Below, piece after piece: positions 11,090 to 21,755 of a DNA stretch of 64,000 nucleotides. Position 1 is the first letter of the stretch. Every line of letters begins with the position of its first letter. The notes under the pieces are model-generated. The model searched no databases. It saw only the letters and a list, made by a program, of their open reading frames with translations, and was not told the DNA's origin. Source of the stretch: Papaver somniferum (Eukaryota; Streptophyta; Magnoliopsida; Ranunculales; Papaveraceae); assembly GCF_003573695.1 (NCBI RefSeq), contig NC_039359.1:119233849-119297848 (forward strand), in the 5' to 3' direction. The position numbers were made by a program, and so were the translations under genes.

Positions 11090-11437
11090 ATGAGTTCCAA
11101 TAAGAACAATACCGAGAGCATTAAAACAATTCCAAGGATAGTAATGGCTGTCCCTAGAAAGCTAAGGATCACCATAACTATTGATGGCGTGTGTAAGGTT
11201 CCTGGCATGCCCCTGTTAGCTGAAGTTCAAGCTCATGTTGACAATCTTACTCTTCCTGCTTCTGCTTCTGTTGAAATGGATAGTGTCCATGCTCCCATTC
11301 CTTCGAATGAGCCTGTTGGTGAAACTGTGTCTGGCACACCAGAAATACCCAGGGAGACACCTCTAGAAGAAAAGGTACTTGAAGTTCCAGCACAGCCTGC
11401 TAAGCTGCAACACGAGTACCAGATGCGATGGTTTTAG
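11090..11437 (+). CDS. Hypothetical protein, 115 aa
   Basis: An uninterrupted ATG-to-TAG frame. I do not recognise a family. The N-terminal 45 residues are basic and hydrophobic (IVMAVPRKLRITITI), and the C-terminal 60 residues are Pro/Glu-rich (EIPRETPLEEKVLEVPAQP). There is no signal peptide or clear membrane segment. The upstream region is AT-rich with a (TA)n run, and the 3' side has an AATAATATAAA-like A-rich stretch, as plant genes often do. It could be a young or lineage-specific small gene, an exon of something larger, or chance. Codons look ordinary for a plant, with no low-complexity bias. Confidence 0.4.
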   Translation: MSSNKNNTESIKTIPRIVMAVPRKLRITITIDGVCKVPGMPLLAEVQAHVDNLTLPASASVEMDSVHAPIPSNEPVGETVSGTPEIPRETPLEEKVLEVPAQPAKLQHEYQMRWF

Positions 11438-11868
11438 TTGAGCAGATTATCAAAGAAACTTTCGAATAATGTGGTTTTTGTTTTTTAATATTGAGGATGT
11501 TGGTATTATTTTGCTTCGTTTAGTTTTAGAATGAATAATATAAAAATATTGGTTCTTTAATATATGCTCGTGTTCAAATTCTTTGCTTGATATTTGTTTG
11601 TTAATCAATCAATTTTCATTATCTTAACTCGTCGAGTCAACTCAGTTTTCCATAATATACCTTATATAAACATAATCCCTTATGACAATTATCAGATTTT
11701 TAATTTTAATTTAGGCACAACCAAAATGGAAGAAATATAGCATTAATTTATGGAAAGACTGGACCACAAGGGATCTTGCCACAAATGCCAAATTTGGGTC
11801 AAGCCAACCCAATGTGACAGACATTTTAGAAACAAAAAAATAATCTTATCTATATTATTTGTCAAAAC
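11438..11868. other. Spacer without recognised gene
   Basis: AT-rich. I see no gene or repeat beyond its short poly-A and poly-T runs. Confidence 0.4.
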
Positions 11869-12095
11869 AGAAGAAGAGGAGTACCAAAGACATCTATCTT
11901 TTCTTTTGCATGTACCCAACAAGGCCGCACAAGATACTCATTATGGCTACCTAGATCTTCTTATTTTGCATGCGCAAAAAAAATCAGAAGAAGAGGAGTA
12001 CTGAAGAGATCTATCTTTTCTTTTGCATGTACCCAACCTCACAAGATACTCATTATGGCTACCTACATCTCCTTCTTTTGCATGCGCACAAAAAT
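11869..12095. repeat. Two-copy direct repeat of about 115 bp
   Basis: The segment starting AGAAGAAGAGGAGTAC at about 11869 is repeated from about 11985. Both copies contain TCTTTTCTTTTGCATGTACC and TACTCATTATGGCTACCTA and differ by small indels. The short frames over it on both strands are not coding. Confidence 0.75.
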
Positions 12096-12820
12096 ATAAG
12101 GGAATCATTGTGATGATTGACAAAAATGAGAAACTGAGTAATGATGATTGACAAAAGCAGTAGTGTTGTGATTGACAGAACACTGCTTTTGAAGGAGAGA
12201 ATAAACTCCAGAAGGTCACACAATAAAGGCTCTGGTTATAATACTTCTCTTTCAGTCACACATAACAAGAAGTCCCAAAGTACAACTACCATATGAATGT
12301 ACCCCTCAAAGCCAAAAATCAATCATAGGAATGTTCCATATATATACTCCTAGTATTTAGTGATGGGGCTAATATTTAGGACAGGGTCCCACTAGAATAT
12401 TCTACGCGGATTGTTAAAGTAGAAAAGATCAAAGATCAAAAAATACCGCTGCAAACTGGAGTACTTAAGTTATTGTTGGAGTACTAGCTAATTCCTTTGT
12501 TACTATTGACTTGGATAGAGTATTATCTATTCCTTACTACTGAGTCAACTGCATTACACTATTTTATTCACAATTCACATATTCTTAGAAGTAAAATAAT
12601 AAATTATTAATATAGTACTAACTAGTGCATTGGAAGATCGTAAATGCTTTTTTGGTGCAATTTTTTTTGATTAAAATCCCAATTTCATAATCTTAGAAGC
12701 AATTCTATCTAGCTCTTACAATTAAATTTGTATTAAAAGAACCGAGATCAATATTTATTTTTTAAAATACTGGTCGGTAATATAGGATTTTATCATGTCT
12801 GTGCCTTTAATATGGACGAA
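12096..12820. other. Spacer without recognised gene
   Basis: AT-rich non-coding DNA. I found no domain, TATA-gene pair or repeat that I can support. Confidence 0.4.
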
Positions 12821-14115
12821 ACATGAAATATCAGCGATACATATATATGAATATCCGATAATATCGCATTATTGGTCGTATCGGACCGATCTGCTGATAA
12901 TATTGGCAAGGATGTTTGGGGATGTTAGGTTATCAGGTGAAACTAGTTTATTTGATTGGTAGGAATTATGAATTCACGAACGACTATGATTGGCTTCATC
13001 GACAAGACTCGATATCTAAGTTTTTTACCAATGTCACTCTTGGACATGGCTTATTCAGCTAAACCAAATTTTATTTCGATGTCACGATCTTAGAGAGTAT
13101 AGTTCATCCAAATCTAAGTTTCCGAGAGTATTAAATTGATTGATGGTAATTTTCCATTTTTTACCGATGTCACTCATGGGAGAGCTTGTAAACCAATTTA
13201 TATTTTAAAATCACGATCTTAGCAAGTATTTATCGTCCAAATCTAAGTTTACGAGGAATACCTCCACCAAGATAAATTGATTGATGGTAATTTTCAATTT
13301 TTACCGATGTCACTCGTCGGGAATATGCTTCTAAACCAACTTTTAATTTTATGACAGTTATCAGCGATAACTGGATGAAACATGATATATCAGCGATACA
13401 TATGAATATCCGATGATATCGCATTATTGGTCGTATCGGACCGATCAGCCGATAATATTGGCAAGGATGTTTGGGGATGTTAGGTTATCAGGTGAAACTA
13501 GTTTATTTGATTGGTCAGCATTATGAATTCACGAATGACTATGATTGGCTTCGTCGACAAGACTCGATGTCACTCTTGGAGGAGCTTCTAAACCAATTAT
13601 TATTTATTTCCATGTCACAATCTTAGCAAGAATTTTTTGTCCAAATCTAAGTTTCCGGGGAGTATTTCCACCGAGACAAATTGTTTTATGGTAATTTTCC
13701 ATTTTTATGGATGTCACTCTTACACGAGCTTGTAAGCCAATTTATATTTCGATGTCACGATCTTAGCAAGTATTATCGTCCAAATCTAAGTTTGCGCGAA
13801 ATATCTCCACCAAGATAAATTAATTGATGGTAATTTTCCATTTTTACCGATGTCACTCTTGGACGAGCTTCTAAACCAATTTTTATTTATTTCCATGTCA
13901 TGATCTTAGCAAGAATTTTTCGTCCAAATCTAAGTTTCTGCGGAGTATTTCCACCGAGACAAATTGCTTAATGGTAATTTTCCATTTTTACCGATGTCAC
14001 TCTTGGACGAGCTTGTAAACCAATTTATATTTCGATGTCATGATTCTTAGCAAGTATTTATCGTCCAAATCTAAATTTACGGGGAGTATCTCCACCCAGA
14101 TAAATTCCTTGATTT
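12821..14115. repeat. Satellite-like tandem array with inserted 200-bp block
   Basis: About seven monomers of 140-145 bp can be followed by the recurring phrases GATGTCACTC, TCTTAGCAAG, CGTCCAAATCTAAG and TGGTAATTTTCCATTTTTACC. In the right half (13565-14115) they alternate between two types. One has TTCTAAACCAATT, TTATTTCCATGTCA and GAGTATTTCCACCGAGAC; the other has TTGTAAACCAATTTATATTTC and ATCTCCACCAAGATAAAT. A different block of about 200 bp (starting ACATGAAATATCAGCGATAC, containing GGTCGTATCGGACCGATC) occurs at 12821 and again at 13380, 559 bp apart. Monomers fill the space between the two blocks. No coding frame runs through it. Confidence 0.75.
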
Positions 14116-14354
14116 TAATTTTCCATCAAGTATTTTTTTTATATTACTTTTTATTTATTTTCCAAAGCCGCATACTTGTTCACTAGCCAAGTTTGCACGT
14201 GGCTAAGCTAGAGGTAAAGTGAAAACGTGTGTCATGGTATAAAACACGAGCAAGGAAGGGATACTGGACAGTACCACTTTTTCGTTTCCAAGTCTCTCTC
14301 TAAACTAGGGTTTCAATATCAAAAACTAAAAGTTTTAGTATCAAACCAGACAAA
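14116..14354 (+). promoter_or_regulatory. Promoter region with TATA box at 14238-14244
   Basis: TATAAAA at 14238-14244 is followed by a 5' leader with CT-rich and AAACTAGGGTTT-type elements and the ATG at 14355. The layout is normal for a plant promoter: TATA to ATG is about 117 bp. Confidence 0.5.
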
Positions 14355-14756
14355 ATGACTGCTCTTCTAGTAACTTCCTTCCGATTTCTTCTTCTTGATG
14401 GAGACAAAGAGATTGTTGGTTATTTTGGTTGCGAGGTTGTTCCTTGTTTTGGAGATGTTGATAATTATGATGTTGTTGACGATGAAGAAGAGGAGGACGA
14501 TGAAGAAGAGGAAGACGATGAAGAGGATGATGAGTATGATTTTTAGGATGATGATGAGGATGAGGATGATGATTTAGATGATCCAGAACACTTATTTTGG
14601 TTTGGGCCAGCGCTTGAGGATGAAGATGAAGATTGGCCATACAAAGATGTGGTACGATTGTCGACAGCAGCAGTGAAGAAAAAGGGGATTATAACTGATC
14701 TAGTCCTCTGTTTTCATGGTTATGCTATGCAAGAATGGTATTCAATCACATCTTGA
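14355..14756 (+). pseudogene. Small acidic protein, interrupted by one TAG
   Basis: The ATG at 14355 opens a frame of 63 codons to a TAG at 14544-14546. The same frame then continues without a shift for 69 more codons to a TGA at 14754-14756. The product would have a hydrophobic N-terminus (ALLVTSFRFLLLDGD), a run of about 40 Asp/Glu residues spanning the TAG, and a C-terminal part with EHLFWFGPAL, EDEDWPYKDVVRLS and HGYAMQEWYS. I do not recognise the family. Acidic tracts of this kind occur in histone chaperones and transcription factors, but that alone says little. The TAG may be a disabling mutation, or the true gene may end there. A minus-strand frame over the same DNA is a shadow of the repetitive acidic codons. 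Confidence 0.45.
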
Positions 14757-15557
14757 TCTATCATCTTTTGTTCACTTAAATATCTTTTTAGTTTTTGTGT
14801 TATTAGTGTATTTTTTTTTTTGATGTTTAATTAGTCTGTTTGTAAAGCTGCTTGGAAGTATAGTTTTTGTGAATGTTTAATATTTACGGATGCAATATTT
14901 TCTTTAGATTCCAAGTGCATATGTTGTTTAATTTTTTTCCATTGTTCATCTGTTGGAGTATCAATCTTTTGACAAAACAGAATGAACGAGTAATGTGTTT
15001 AAGGGGGAGGAGGATCATTATTAATAAGACCATTGGCAGGAACAACACATTTCTCATTAGAACTCATCCTCTCAATTCCTTCTTTCTTTTACTTACGAAC
15101 GAGGTATCTAATTTCTTATTTCTAGGATCCAAATCTAGCTAAATATAGTGTTTTTTTTCCTATACATATCTAGTATGCAAATCTAAATATAGTGGGTGGG
15201 TTATGTTTACCATGAATATAACAAACGAAAATCAAGGTGATATATGGAAAGTGGGATTTTGCGGATTTTGCGAGACCGAGAAGAAAAATATTGCATTTAG
15301 GATTGTAGGATTAGACTACTGATTGTCAGTTCTAATTAGACGCCTATAATCTTGCCATAACCCTAAAGATATCTCTAAATATCCTGACACGTTAAGCATT
15401 CATGTCAATGAGATAGATAGTACACTTGTTAAAATTAAAATTTTACATTCCTTATTTAACAAAATACTCCTTCCTTATTCAATTTCAGACGCAACTTTTC
15501 CTACTACATTATTACTACAATAATAATTGATTTTTTGCAAAATTCATAGACACCAGC
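14757..15557. other. Spacer to the left of element D
   Basis: It probably includes the 3' untranslated part of the small acidic gene. The rest is AT-rich without recognisable coding potential. Confidence 0.4.
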
Positions 15558-16031
15558 TATAGTTGCAGAAAATCTTACACTACACCCCTCACAAGATTTC
15601 ATTAACATTAAACTCATTTTTGGATTAACAATCTTAATTTTATTGATGAATCTTTGAACAATCTTACAAGAAAAGATAAAGGGATTAAGAACAACAACTA
15701 CTCTTGATTTTCTCTCTCCTAATTGTTTTTTATTCCTCTCTCTAAAAAGATCTCTCCCTTTCCTTTACAACTGGACGACTATTTATAGGGAATTACATAG
15801 TGGATGACAGCTAATCTGTCCTTTATTTTCGGATATGACTTGCGACATTATCGCAACCTTATAAATATCAATCTCGCAAAACTTCCTTATTTTCGCAGGA
15901 CCGTCACACTTTTCTCATGATTTGGCTGATGTCGTTTATTATGTCATTTCTGAAGTTGTTGTGCGACACTGTCGTGTTGTGTTGTTAATAATTTCGCTGA
16001 GGCATTATTGCTACGAGATTCTGATCCTACA
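15558..16031 (-). repeat. D 3' LTR
   Basis: 474 bp, aligned base for base with 24286-24759. It ends GATCCTACA. Its outer end reads TATAGTTG where the other LTR has TGTAGTTG, so the terminal dinucleotide is mutated. It contains TATTTATAGG and TATAAATA boxes. Confidence 0.9.
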
Positions 16032-16045
16032 TCTTTCCTCTTCTC
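16032..16045 (-). other. D polypurine tract
   Basis: The minus strand reads GAGAAGAGGAAAGA directly before the LTR start TGTAGGATC. It is all purine and in the correct place for plus-strand priming. Confidence 0.7.
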
Positions 16046-16229
16046 ATATCTTCTCTGCGAAGTAGAGAAAGATGTGAGAAATGCCGCATCTATCCATCAC
16101 TTCATATTCTGCATTTATCACACGTATCCTTTCTCCCAGCTGTTTCTTGACACGTATTCTGTAACCGCTGCTTTTCAACTGCTCACGTCTTTTCGCATTA
16201 ATTGTGTTTATCTTCTCGAAAATCTCCTC

Positions 16230-16237
16230 TATATATA
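16230..16237 (+). promoter_or_regulatory. TATA box of the D antisense gene
   Basis: TATATATA follows CTCC and is followed by about 225 bp of CT-rich leader up to the ATG at 16464. This is a typical plant core promoter, pointing opposite to gag-pol. Confidence 0.55.
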
Positions 16238-16463
16238 CTCTTCTTACTCTCCCTTTTCTTCTTTTTTTACTCTCTTTTTCATCTTCTCTGCAACTTCATC
16301 ATTTTCTCCGTAAATTCCCCTGTTGTAATTTTTCTTCTTTCTTCTTCTTTCAATCTTTTTAATTTCTTCTTCATCTCCATATTGTTCCATCTGTAGATCT
16401 TCATTGTTCGTAATTTTCTTTCTTTTTAATTTTTACGAATTAATCTTCCTGCTGGTGTTTTCC

Positions 16464-18757
16464 ATGGATTCATCGAGGTTGGTTTTTTTTCTTCTTTCTT
16501 ATGGGTTTTGCTGAAATTGATCTTGCTTACTGCCTTATTTGATGTTGTTTATGTGATTCCCATACTGTTGTTATTTTAGAAAAGACGCCTCTAACACCAA
16601 ATTTACGGTTCAGAACCCTAATATTCCCAAATCGCAGCATAAGGTTGTTGTAAACAAAAGAAAGTCTATGGATTATAAGGTAGTAAGAAACATTATTCTT
16701 TTCTAATAACAATATTGTTTCCTCTATTTCTTATCTAGATTGTGATTCGCAGGGTGATAAGGATGCCAACAAACCTCTCAAGAAATCTCGCCACCTTAAA
16801 ACCGTTGAAACCTCTGTTCCCTTTCACTTACTTATCCCTTCAAAATCTCCTGCGACATCTTCGCAAGTTAAACCATTATCTCCAATTCTCGAAAAGGTTG
16901 CCTCAGATTTCATCCCTTCAACTGACCTTCCAATAATTGAAACCCCCCTATTAATCCTTCTGTGAATGAAACTTCTTCTCCTCCTAATAATGTTTCCCAA
17001 CCTTCTATCATTGCCAGTTCTCTACTTGATCCTCTTCCTTTTTCGAAAGAAACTGTGGAAGGAATAGATATTGCTTTCAAAGTTTTATCTGAGGTTCTGG
17101 ATGATGTTAAGAAGTCTCCCATTGATCCTGTCAAGTCTGGTGTTTGTGAAATTCTGAGTAAGTATTTTGGTTCTGACAGAGCTGCTTCGCAAATAGATTT
17201 GGAAAAAGAGGTTGAAACCTTGAATAAGAATCTCCAAATGATGACTTTAGAGTGTAATTCTCTTCGTCTCGAAAATCAAAAGCTCCAGAATGTTTCGCTA
17301 GATCGCGACAATCTTCGCAAGAAGAATGATGAACTGAGAGGTATGATTTCCTTATCTGTGTCTTCAATTTTCCTTTATAATGATTTTATCCTTTCCATAT
17401 TTAATTGTCCTTGAAATCCCTTTTTCGCATGTTAAGCCTTAAACCAGAAACGAATAATGTGGAGAGATATCAATTTGAATCTGCTGTTGAAGAAGCCCGT
17501 GTTGATAAAGAGATTTTGACGGATCAATATAACCAATTAGATAACCTCTATTCATATTCTGTTGATCATATAAATAATCTTACCAATGAAAATACCCAAT
17601 TAGTTCAGAGGCAAAATTTATTAAGGAATGCAATATCTCGCCTCTCTTATTCTTTAACTAAAGCTAATCTAGGGATGGAAACTTTATCATATGATAATAA
17701 AACTGTATCTCAAGAGAAGCGAACTTATTTAAACAAGATGGCGATATCTTCGCAACAACTTAGCATCCTTAAGAAATTATGTGATGACCAAGAACAATCT
17801 CTTCGCTCTTTGAGAAATGAGCTTAAAGAAGTAACAGAGTCATCTATCACTGAAAGAGATACACTCATTCAAGGTAGAATAGCTTTAAGTGTAAAGGCGA
17901 ACCAACTTAAAGAACAATATTCCAAATTAGAATAATATTATTCTTCACTTGCGAAGAAAAATGCCTTTCTTATTTCTAAAGAGAAAAATCTTCAGTCTCG
18001 ACTTAAAGGTTTAGTTGGAGATAAATTTGATGATGCGATGGACCGTTGGGAGAATAGTTGTCTGACCTTGATTCAACACCTTATTTCGTAAAACGAAGGT
18101 AGTCATAATAGTTTGTCTGCCTTAATTATCTTTTCTTTGTCATACCTTTTTGAGTTCTTCATCTTACTGAAATTTTGTATTCTACTTTTCACAGAGTCTG
18201 AGAAAAATCTTCATTCCTCCATTTCTGTTTTGGGGGCTAAATATGCCAAAATTCGCAAAGAAAATACACTACTCGTCTCTGTCCTTGATGGTTCTCGCGA
18301 CCGAGCAGAAAGAAGACTTGATTATCTTGCTTACTTTAAGGATATTCAAGATAAGAATCATCAGAGAGCACTTCTTCGTCAAGTTCATCTCCGGGCTGAA
18401 GTTCTTGTGAATGATATTTTATTGTCCAAATCTCTTCCTCCTACATCAATCGAACCTTTGGAAGTAGATGATGATGAAATTCCTCGTCCTGCTGACAGTG
18501 ATTATGATTATGAAAGTGGTGGAGAGAATAATCTTTTGGAAGATGAAGAAGAGATCCCTTCTAAGGAAGCAATTGCTGGTGCTAATCAAGATGGAAACGA
18601 AAAAGAAATCCCTTCTAAAGAAGTAATTGCTGGCAATAATCAAGATGGAGGCGAAAAAGAAGTCCCTCTCAAAGAAATTATTGTTGGTGAAGATCAGAAT
18701 CGAAATGAAGAAAAGGCTGGCGATAATGAGAACATTGGCGAAGAGTTTCTTATTTAG
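16464..18757 (+). pseudogene. Antisense coiled-coil protein gene of element D
   Basis: A gene on the strand opposite to pol, between integrase and the 3' LTR. A plausible model has five exons: 16464-16477 (MDSSR start), 16580-16679, 16754-17340, 17448-18097 and 18195-18757, all with GT-AG introns whose phases join in frame. The product would be about 550 aa: a basic start (VVVNKRKSMDYK), a Ser/Pro-rich segment, long heptad-rich coils (EVETLNKNLQMM, LRLENQKLQNVSLDRDNL, QLSILKKLCDDQEQSLRSLR), a C-terminal helical part (RRLDYLAYFKDIQDKN), and an acidic tail with three 18-residue repeats. It is broken by a frameshift at the C-run near 16945 and by TAA codons at 17933 and about 18088. I recognise no enzyme domain; function unknown. 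Extra antisense ORFs are known in Tat-type elements, which supports a real gene. Confidence 0.65.
18551..18712 (+). repeat. 3 x 54-bp in-frame repeat
   Basis: Three units of exactly 54 bp start at 18551, 18605 and 18659 and encode the 18-residue pattern E-IPSKE-IAG-NQDG-EK. They lie in the acidic tail of the antisense gene. The preserved length and frame suggest the repeat grew while the gene was coding. Confidence 0.85.
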
Positions 18758-19012
18758 TTCTATCTTCTTGAACTGTTTCATCTTTATTATTTCTTACGAA
18801 TAATATTCTTCAACCAACTTTGGAATTAATTTTCTCTTTTAGTATTTTGCTGGCGAGAAAGATAATGCCTCTTATTTACTGATTCCCACACTTTCCTCTC
18901 ATTATCTTTCTTGCGAGAGATGATCTGTTATGAATACTTATAAATATTTTGTTTTATCATGTGGTCTTATTTTGCCTTCCTAATTAAAGGTCTTATTATG
19001 CCACCTCTTGTC
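18758..19012. other. D spacer after the antisense gene
   Basis: AT-rich and non-coding. It is probably the 3' untranslated part of the antisense gene. Confidence 0.4.
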
Positions 19013-19325
19013 ATTGCGACAAAATCGCAGGACGTCCTTGCATTTTCATGCAAAAACCCATTGATCTTGCCTTAACTTTTTCTTTTGTATTATTGCCTCT
19101 TCAGGATTGTTGCGACAATATGACAGGCCTAAATATTCTTGCGAAAATAAAGCCCCATGACATTGTCGTCGTGCGACGAAATCGCAGGACGTCTTCGCAC
19201 TTTCATGCGAAAACCCATTGATCTCGTCTTATCTTTCTCTTTAGTATTATTGCCTCTTCAGGATTGTCGCACAAATATGACAAGCCTTAATACCCTTGCG
19301 AGTAAAAAGCCTCATGACATTTGCG
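19013..19325. repeat. Two-copy tandem repeat of about 156 bp in D
   Basis: Both copies contain GCGAC-AAATCGCAGGACGTC, ATGC-AAAACCCATTGATC and TATTATTGCCTCTTCAGGATTG. They begin at about 19013 and 19168. Copies differ by scattered substitutions. No coding frame. Confidence 0.75.
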
Positions 19326-19339
19326 TCTTAAGACACTTA

Positions 19340-19830
19340 TCAGCTCCCTAATGGAGGGTGCCGCCCTTATCTCCCCTGGTTGCCCCTTCAAGGAGGCGTA
19401 CCTCTACCATACAAGGTTGGCTCCTCCCATCCGGTCTTAACAACAACCAGTTGTTTTCGCAGCCTCTTATCCCTTTTACCTATAGGGTTTATGGTTACGA
19501 GACTGCACCCTAAGTGGGGTTTTCTTCGGGCCGAGTGCAGTATAAGCCAAGACTTGTCAAGAATGGCAAGGTACGCTCCAGACGCCCCTGGCACTCTTGA
19601 CTCAACCGTGTACCTCGGCGCCTTGGTCAGATTCACTCCTTGAGAGTCCTTATTACCTTAGTCGCCCAACCTAAGTCATATGCTTAAGCTGAGAATCCAA
19701 GGTGCCTCTCCCGGATGGGCTTTATTGACCCCAAATCTCCATGACTCAGGTTCCGGTGGCGGTGTAGCCTTTCCCTGAGCCATGCAACAGGTACCCCCTT
19801 ATATGACGTACTTTAGGTCTTACATTTGCC
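19340..19830. other. GC-rich non-coding block of D
   Basis: A sharply bounded stretch much richer in G and C than the AT-rich DNA on both sides. It has phrases such as GGTGCCTCTCCCGGATGGGC, GGTTCCGGTGGCGGTGTAGC and TTTCCCTGAGCCATGCAAC. Frames on both strands (19380-19643) are open but look like shadows of base composition. I recall similar blocks between integrase and the 3' LTR of Tat-type elements in other plants, which suggests a conserved non-coding function, but I cannot check this here. Confidence 0.45.
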
Positions 19831-20159
19831 TCTTGCGAAATTTTATTCACGAACTAGGGTGTACGCCATAAAGGTTCGCCCCTTTCTCTTTTGTCATTGT
19901 TCTGATTCTTTGATTATCTCTGCGAAGTTCTCGTATATCATGATCTTGTTTTGATATGAATAATCTCGCAACTATTCTTTCATTGAATGTTTATTCGCAA
20001 TCGTTTTGTTGCGTCATACATAACTTCTCAAAGCTTCTTATGGATAATATCTCTTTAAGTACAATCTGTTCCATGGTCTGTCAAGTCTATGACCAACATC
20101 TCTACCTTCTGGATCCATTAATTTATAAGCTCGTCCCAACTATCTCCTTAATGATGTAA
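19831..20159. other. D spacer between GC-rich block and integrase
   Basis: AT-rich. The end next to 20160 probably contains the extreme C-terminus of the integrase. Nothing else recognised. Confidence 0.35.
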
Positions 20160-21267
20160 GGTCCATCCCATTTTTCGCTAACTTTCCACCATTTTCTCGC
20201 TGATATATTGGTGTCTCTCGCAGAACTAAATCTCCTGGTTGAAATTCGCGTACTTTGACACGTTTATTATATTCTCGGGCTAATCTTCGCTGATAATTCT
20301 CCATATGCTGTAAAGCTCTTTCTCTTTTTTCTTCTAACTCATCAAGTTTGCTTAAGATCCCGCACTAAGATTTTTCTCCCAGTTCTCTCTTTGTCGTCGG
20401 AATAACAACTTCTGTTGGTAACACCGCTTCAACTCCGTATGTTAAACAAAAAGGTGACATTCCAGTAGCTTCTCTCCTAGTTGTGTTATAAGCCCATACT
20501 GCATTATGTACTTGTTCGCACCATGCTCTATGATGTCCTTCTAATTTTTTTTTAATATATCTGCAATTGTTTTGTTTGTTGCCTCTGCCTGTCCATTAGC
20601 TTGTGGATACAGAGGAGTAGACTTTCCACATTTTATCTTAAATGCATTAAGTAACATTTCTATGTTCTGTCCTTCAAACTGTTTCCCATTATCAGATACC
20701 AACTGCGCGGGAATTCCGAATCTGCAAATGATATTTTCGAATATGAATGTAAAGATATCTTTGTCGCGAATATGCTGTACTGCCTTTACTTCTGTCCATT
20801 TTGTGAAATAATCTGTTGCGACTATTAAGTATCTTCTTTGTCCAGATCCTGGTAAAAAGGCCCCACAATATCTAAGCCCCACTTTCCAAAAGGCCATACA
20901 CTGGTTGAAGATGACAATGGTGCTCCAGGTGCATGTATTTTCTTTCCGTGCCGCTGACAATCTTCGCAACGTCTTGATATTTGTTTTGCATCTTCGTGCA
21001 TGTATGGCCAGTATAGCCTTGCATTTTTGCTCTATGTGCCAAAGATCTTCCCCCGCTATGATTGCCAGCATCCCCACTATGTAACATTTTTAGCACCTTT
21101 TCTCCTTCTTCTCGTGTCAAACATCTGAGTGATGGTCCATTAAAGGATTTTCGGTATAGCCCATCTCTTAATTCATAATTTGTTGCGCGGCTTTTTAACT
21201 TGTGTGCTTCCAATCTGTTTCTTGGTGTTTTCCTTTCGCCAAATATCCATGAAGTTCTGTTCTCCAA
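20160..21267 (-). pseudogene. Ty3/gypsy integrase of D
   Basis: It inserts the cDNA into host DNA in the nucleus. The zinc-binding N-terminus is partly readable (ELRDGLYRKSF, LTREEGEKVLKMLHSG). The catalytic core shows the D-D-E residues in ATDYFTKWTE, LVSDNGKQFE and NGQAEATNKT. Beyond 20541 the reading continues in another frame (AWAYNTTRREATGMSPF-type and YGVEAVLPTEV-type sequence), and the C-terminal chromatin-binding part (LAREYNKRVK, EFQPGDLVLR) reaches about 20160. At least two frameshifts, around 20900-21070 and 20540, and further changes beyond inactivate it. It is of normal gypsy size and order. Confidence 0.85.
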
Positions 21268-21316
21268 TCTGCGATATTGTTCGTTTGTTCTTCTTCTCCA
21301 CCTTCCATCATTACGT

Positions 21317-21691
21317 TCACTTCTTCTTCTTTTCTTTGATTGATGGTGACAGAAGTGTCTGTATTTTTATGCATCTCGCAGTTGGATCTGTCATCATGCT
21401 TGAGATGAAAGCAAAAGCGTCTGCGAGTCTGTTATCCTTCCTTGAAATGTGCCTCCATTTTATCTTTGGGATTTTCGCTGACAATTCTTCAACGAGCTTC
21501 TTGTATTTCTTCAAGGATGGTTCATTTGTAGTGTACTCTCCCTTTATTTGGCGAATAACTAGCTGCGAATCACTAGTGATCCTGGCATTTTCTAGTTTCA
21601 TTTCTATTGCGAACTTTAAGGCATGTACCACAGCTTCATATTCCGTTTCGTTATTAGTGGATGCGAATTCCAATCTGAATGAAAAAGCCAT
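21317..21691 (-). pseudogene. Second (archaeal-type) RNase H of D
   Basis: This is the additional RNase H found between the standard RNase H and integrase in Tat-lineage elements. Visible marks are FRLEFASTNNETEYEAVVHAL (acidic catalytic Glu in the middle), ITSDSQLVIRQIKGEY with the catalytic Asp, and RKDNRLADA with the last catalytic Asp. The frame is open for 124 codons and then shifts on both sides. It is the best single marker that D belongs to Tat rather than Athila or chromoviruses. Confidence 0.8.
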
Positions 21692-21755
21692 CTTCGCTCC
21701 TTCTGGTGAAATTAAAACAATTCCAACCCATTGCCTTCCCCATTTGATGATCCAT

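Noticed and set aside
12840..13010. Possible hairpin MITE because of GGTCGTATCGGACCGATC
   Set aside because: The palindrome is short, and the block has no terminal inverted repeats or TSD that I could see. It is described as part of the satellite-like region instead.
14341..14640. 99-codon His/Pro/Gln-rich minus-strand frame
   Set aside because: It is the reverse reading of GATGA-type acidic codons of the plus-strand gene, hence the His-rich low complexity.
19380..19643. Overlapping open frames on both strands in the GC-rich block of D
   Set aside because: Both strands are open over the same DNA, which is a composition effect. No motif, no start context, and they lie in the non-coding spacer of the element.
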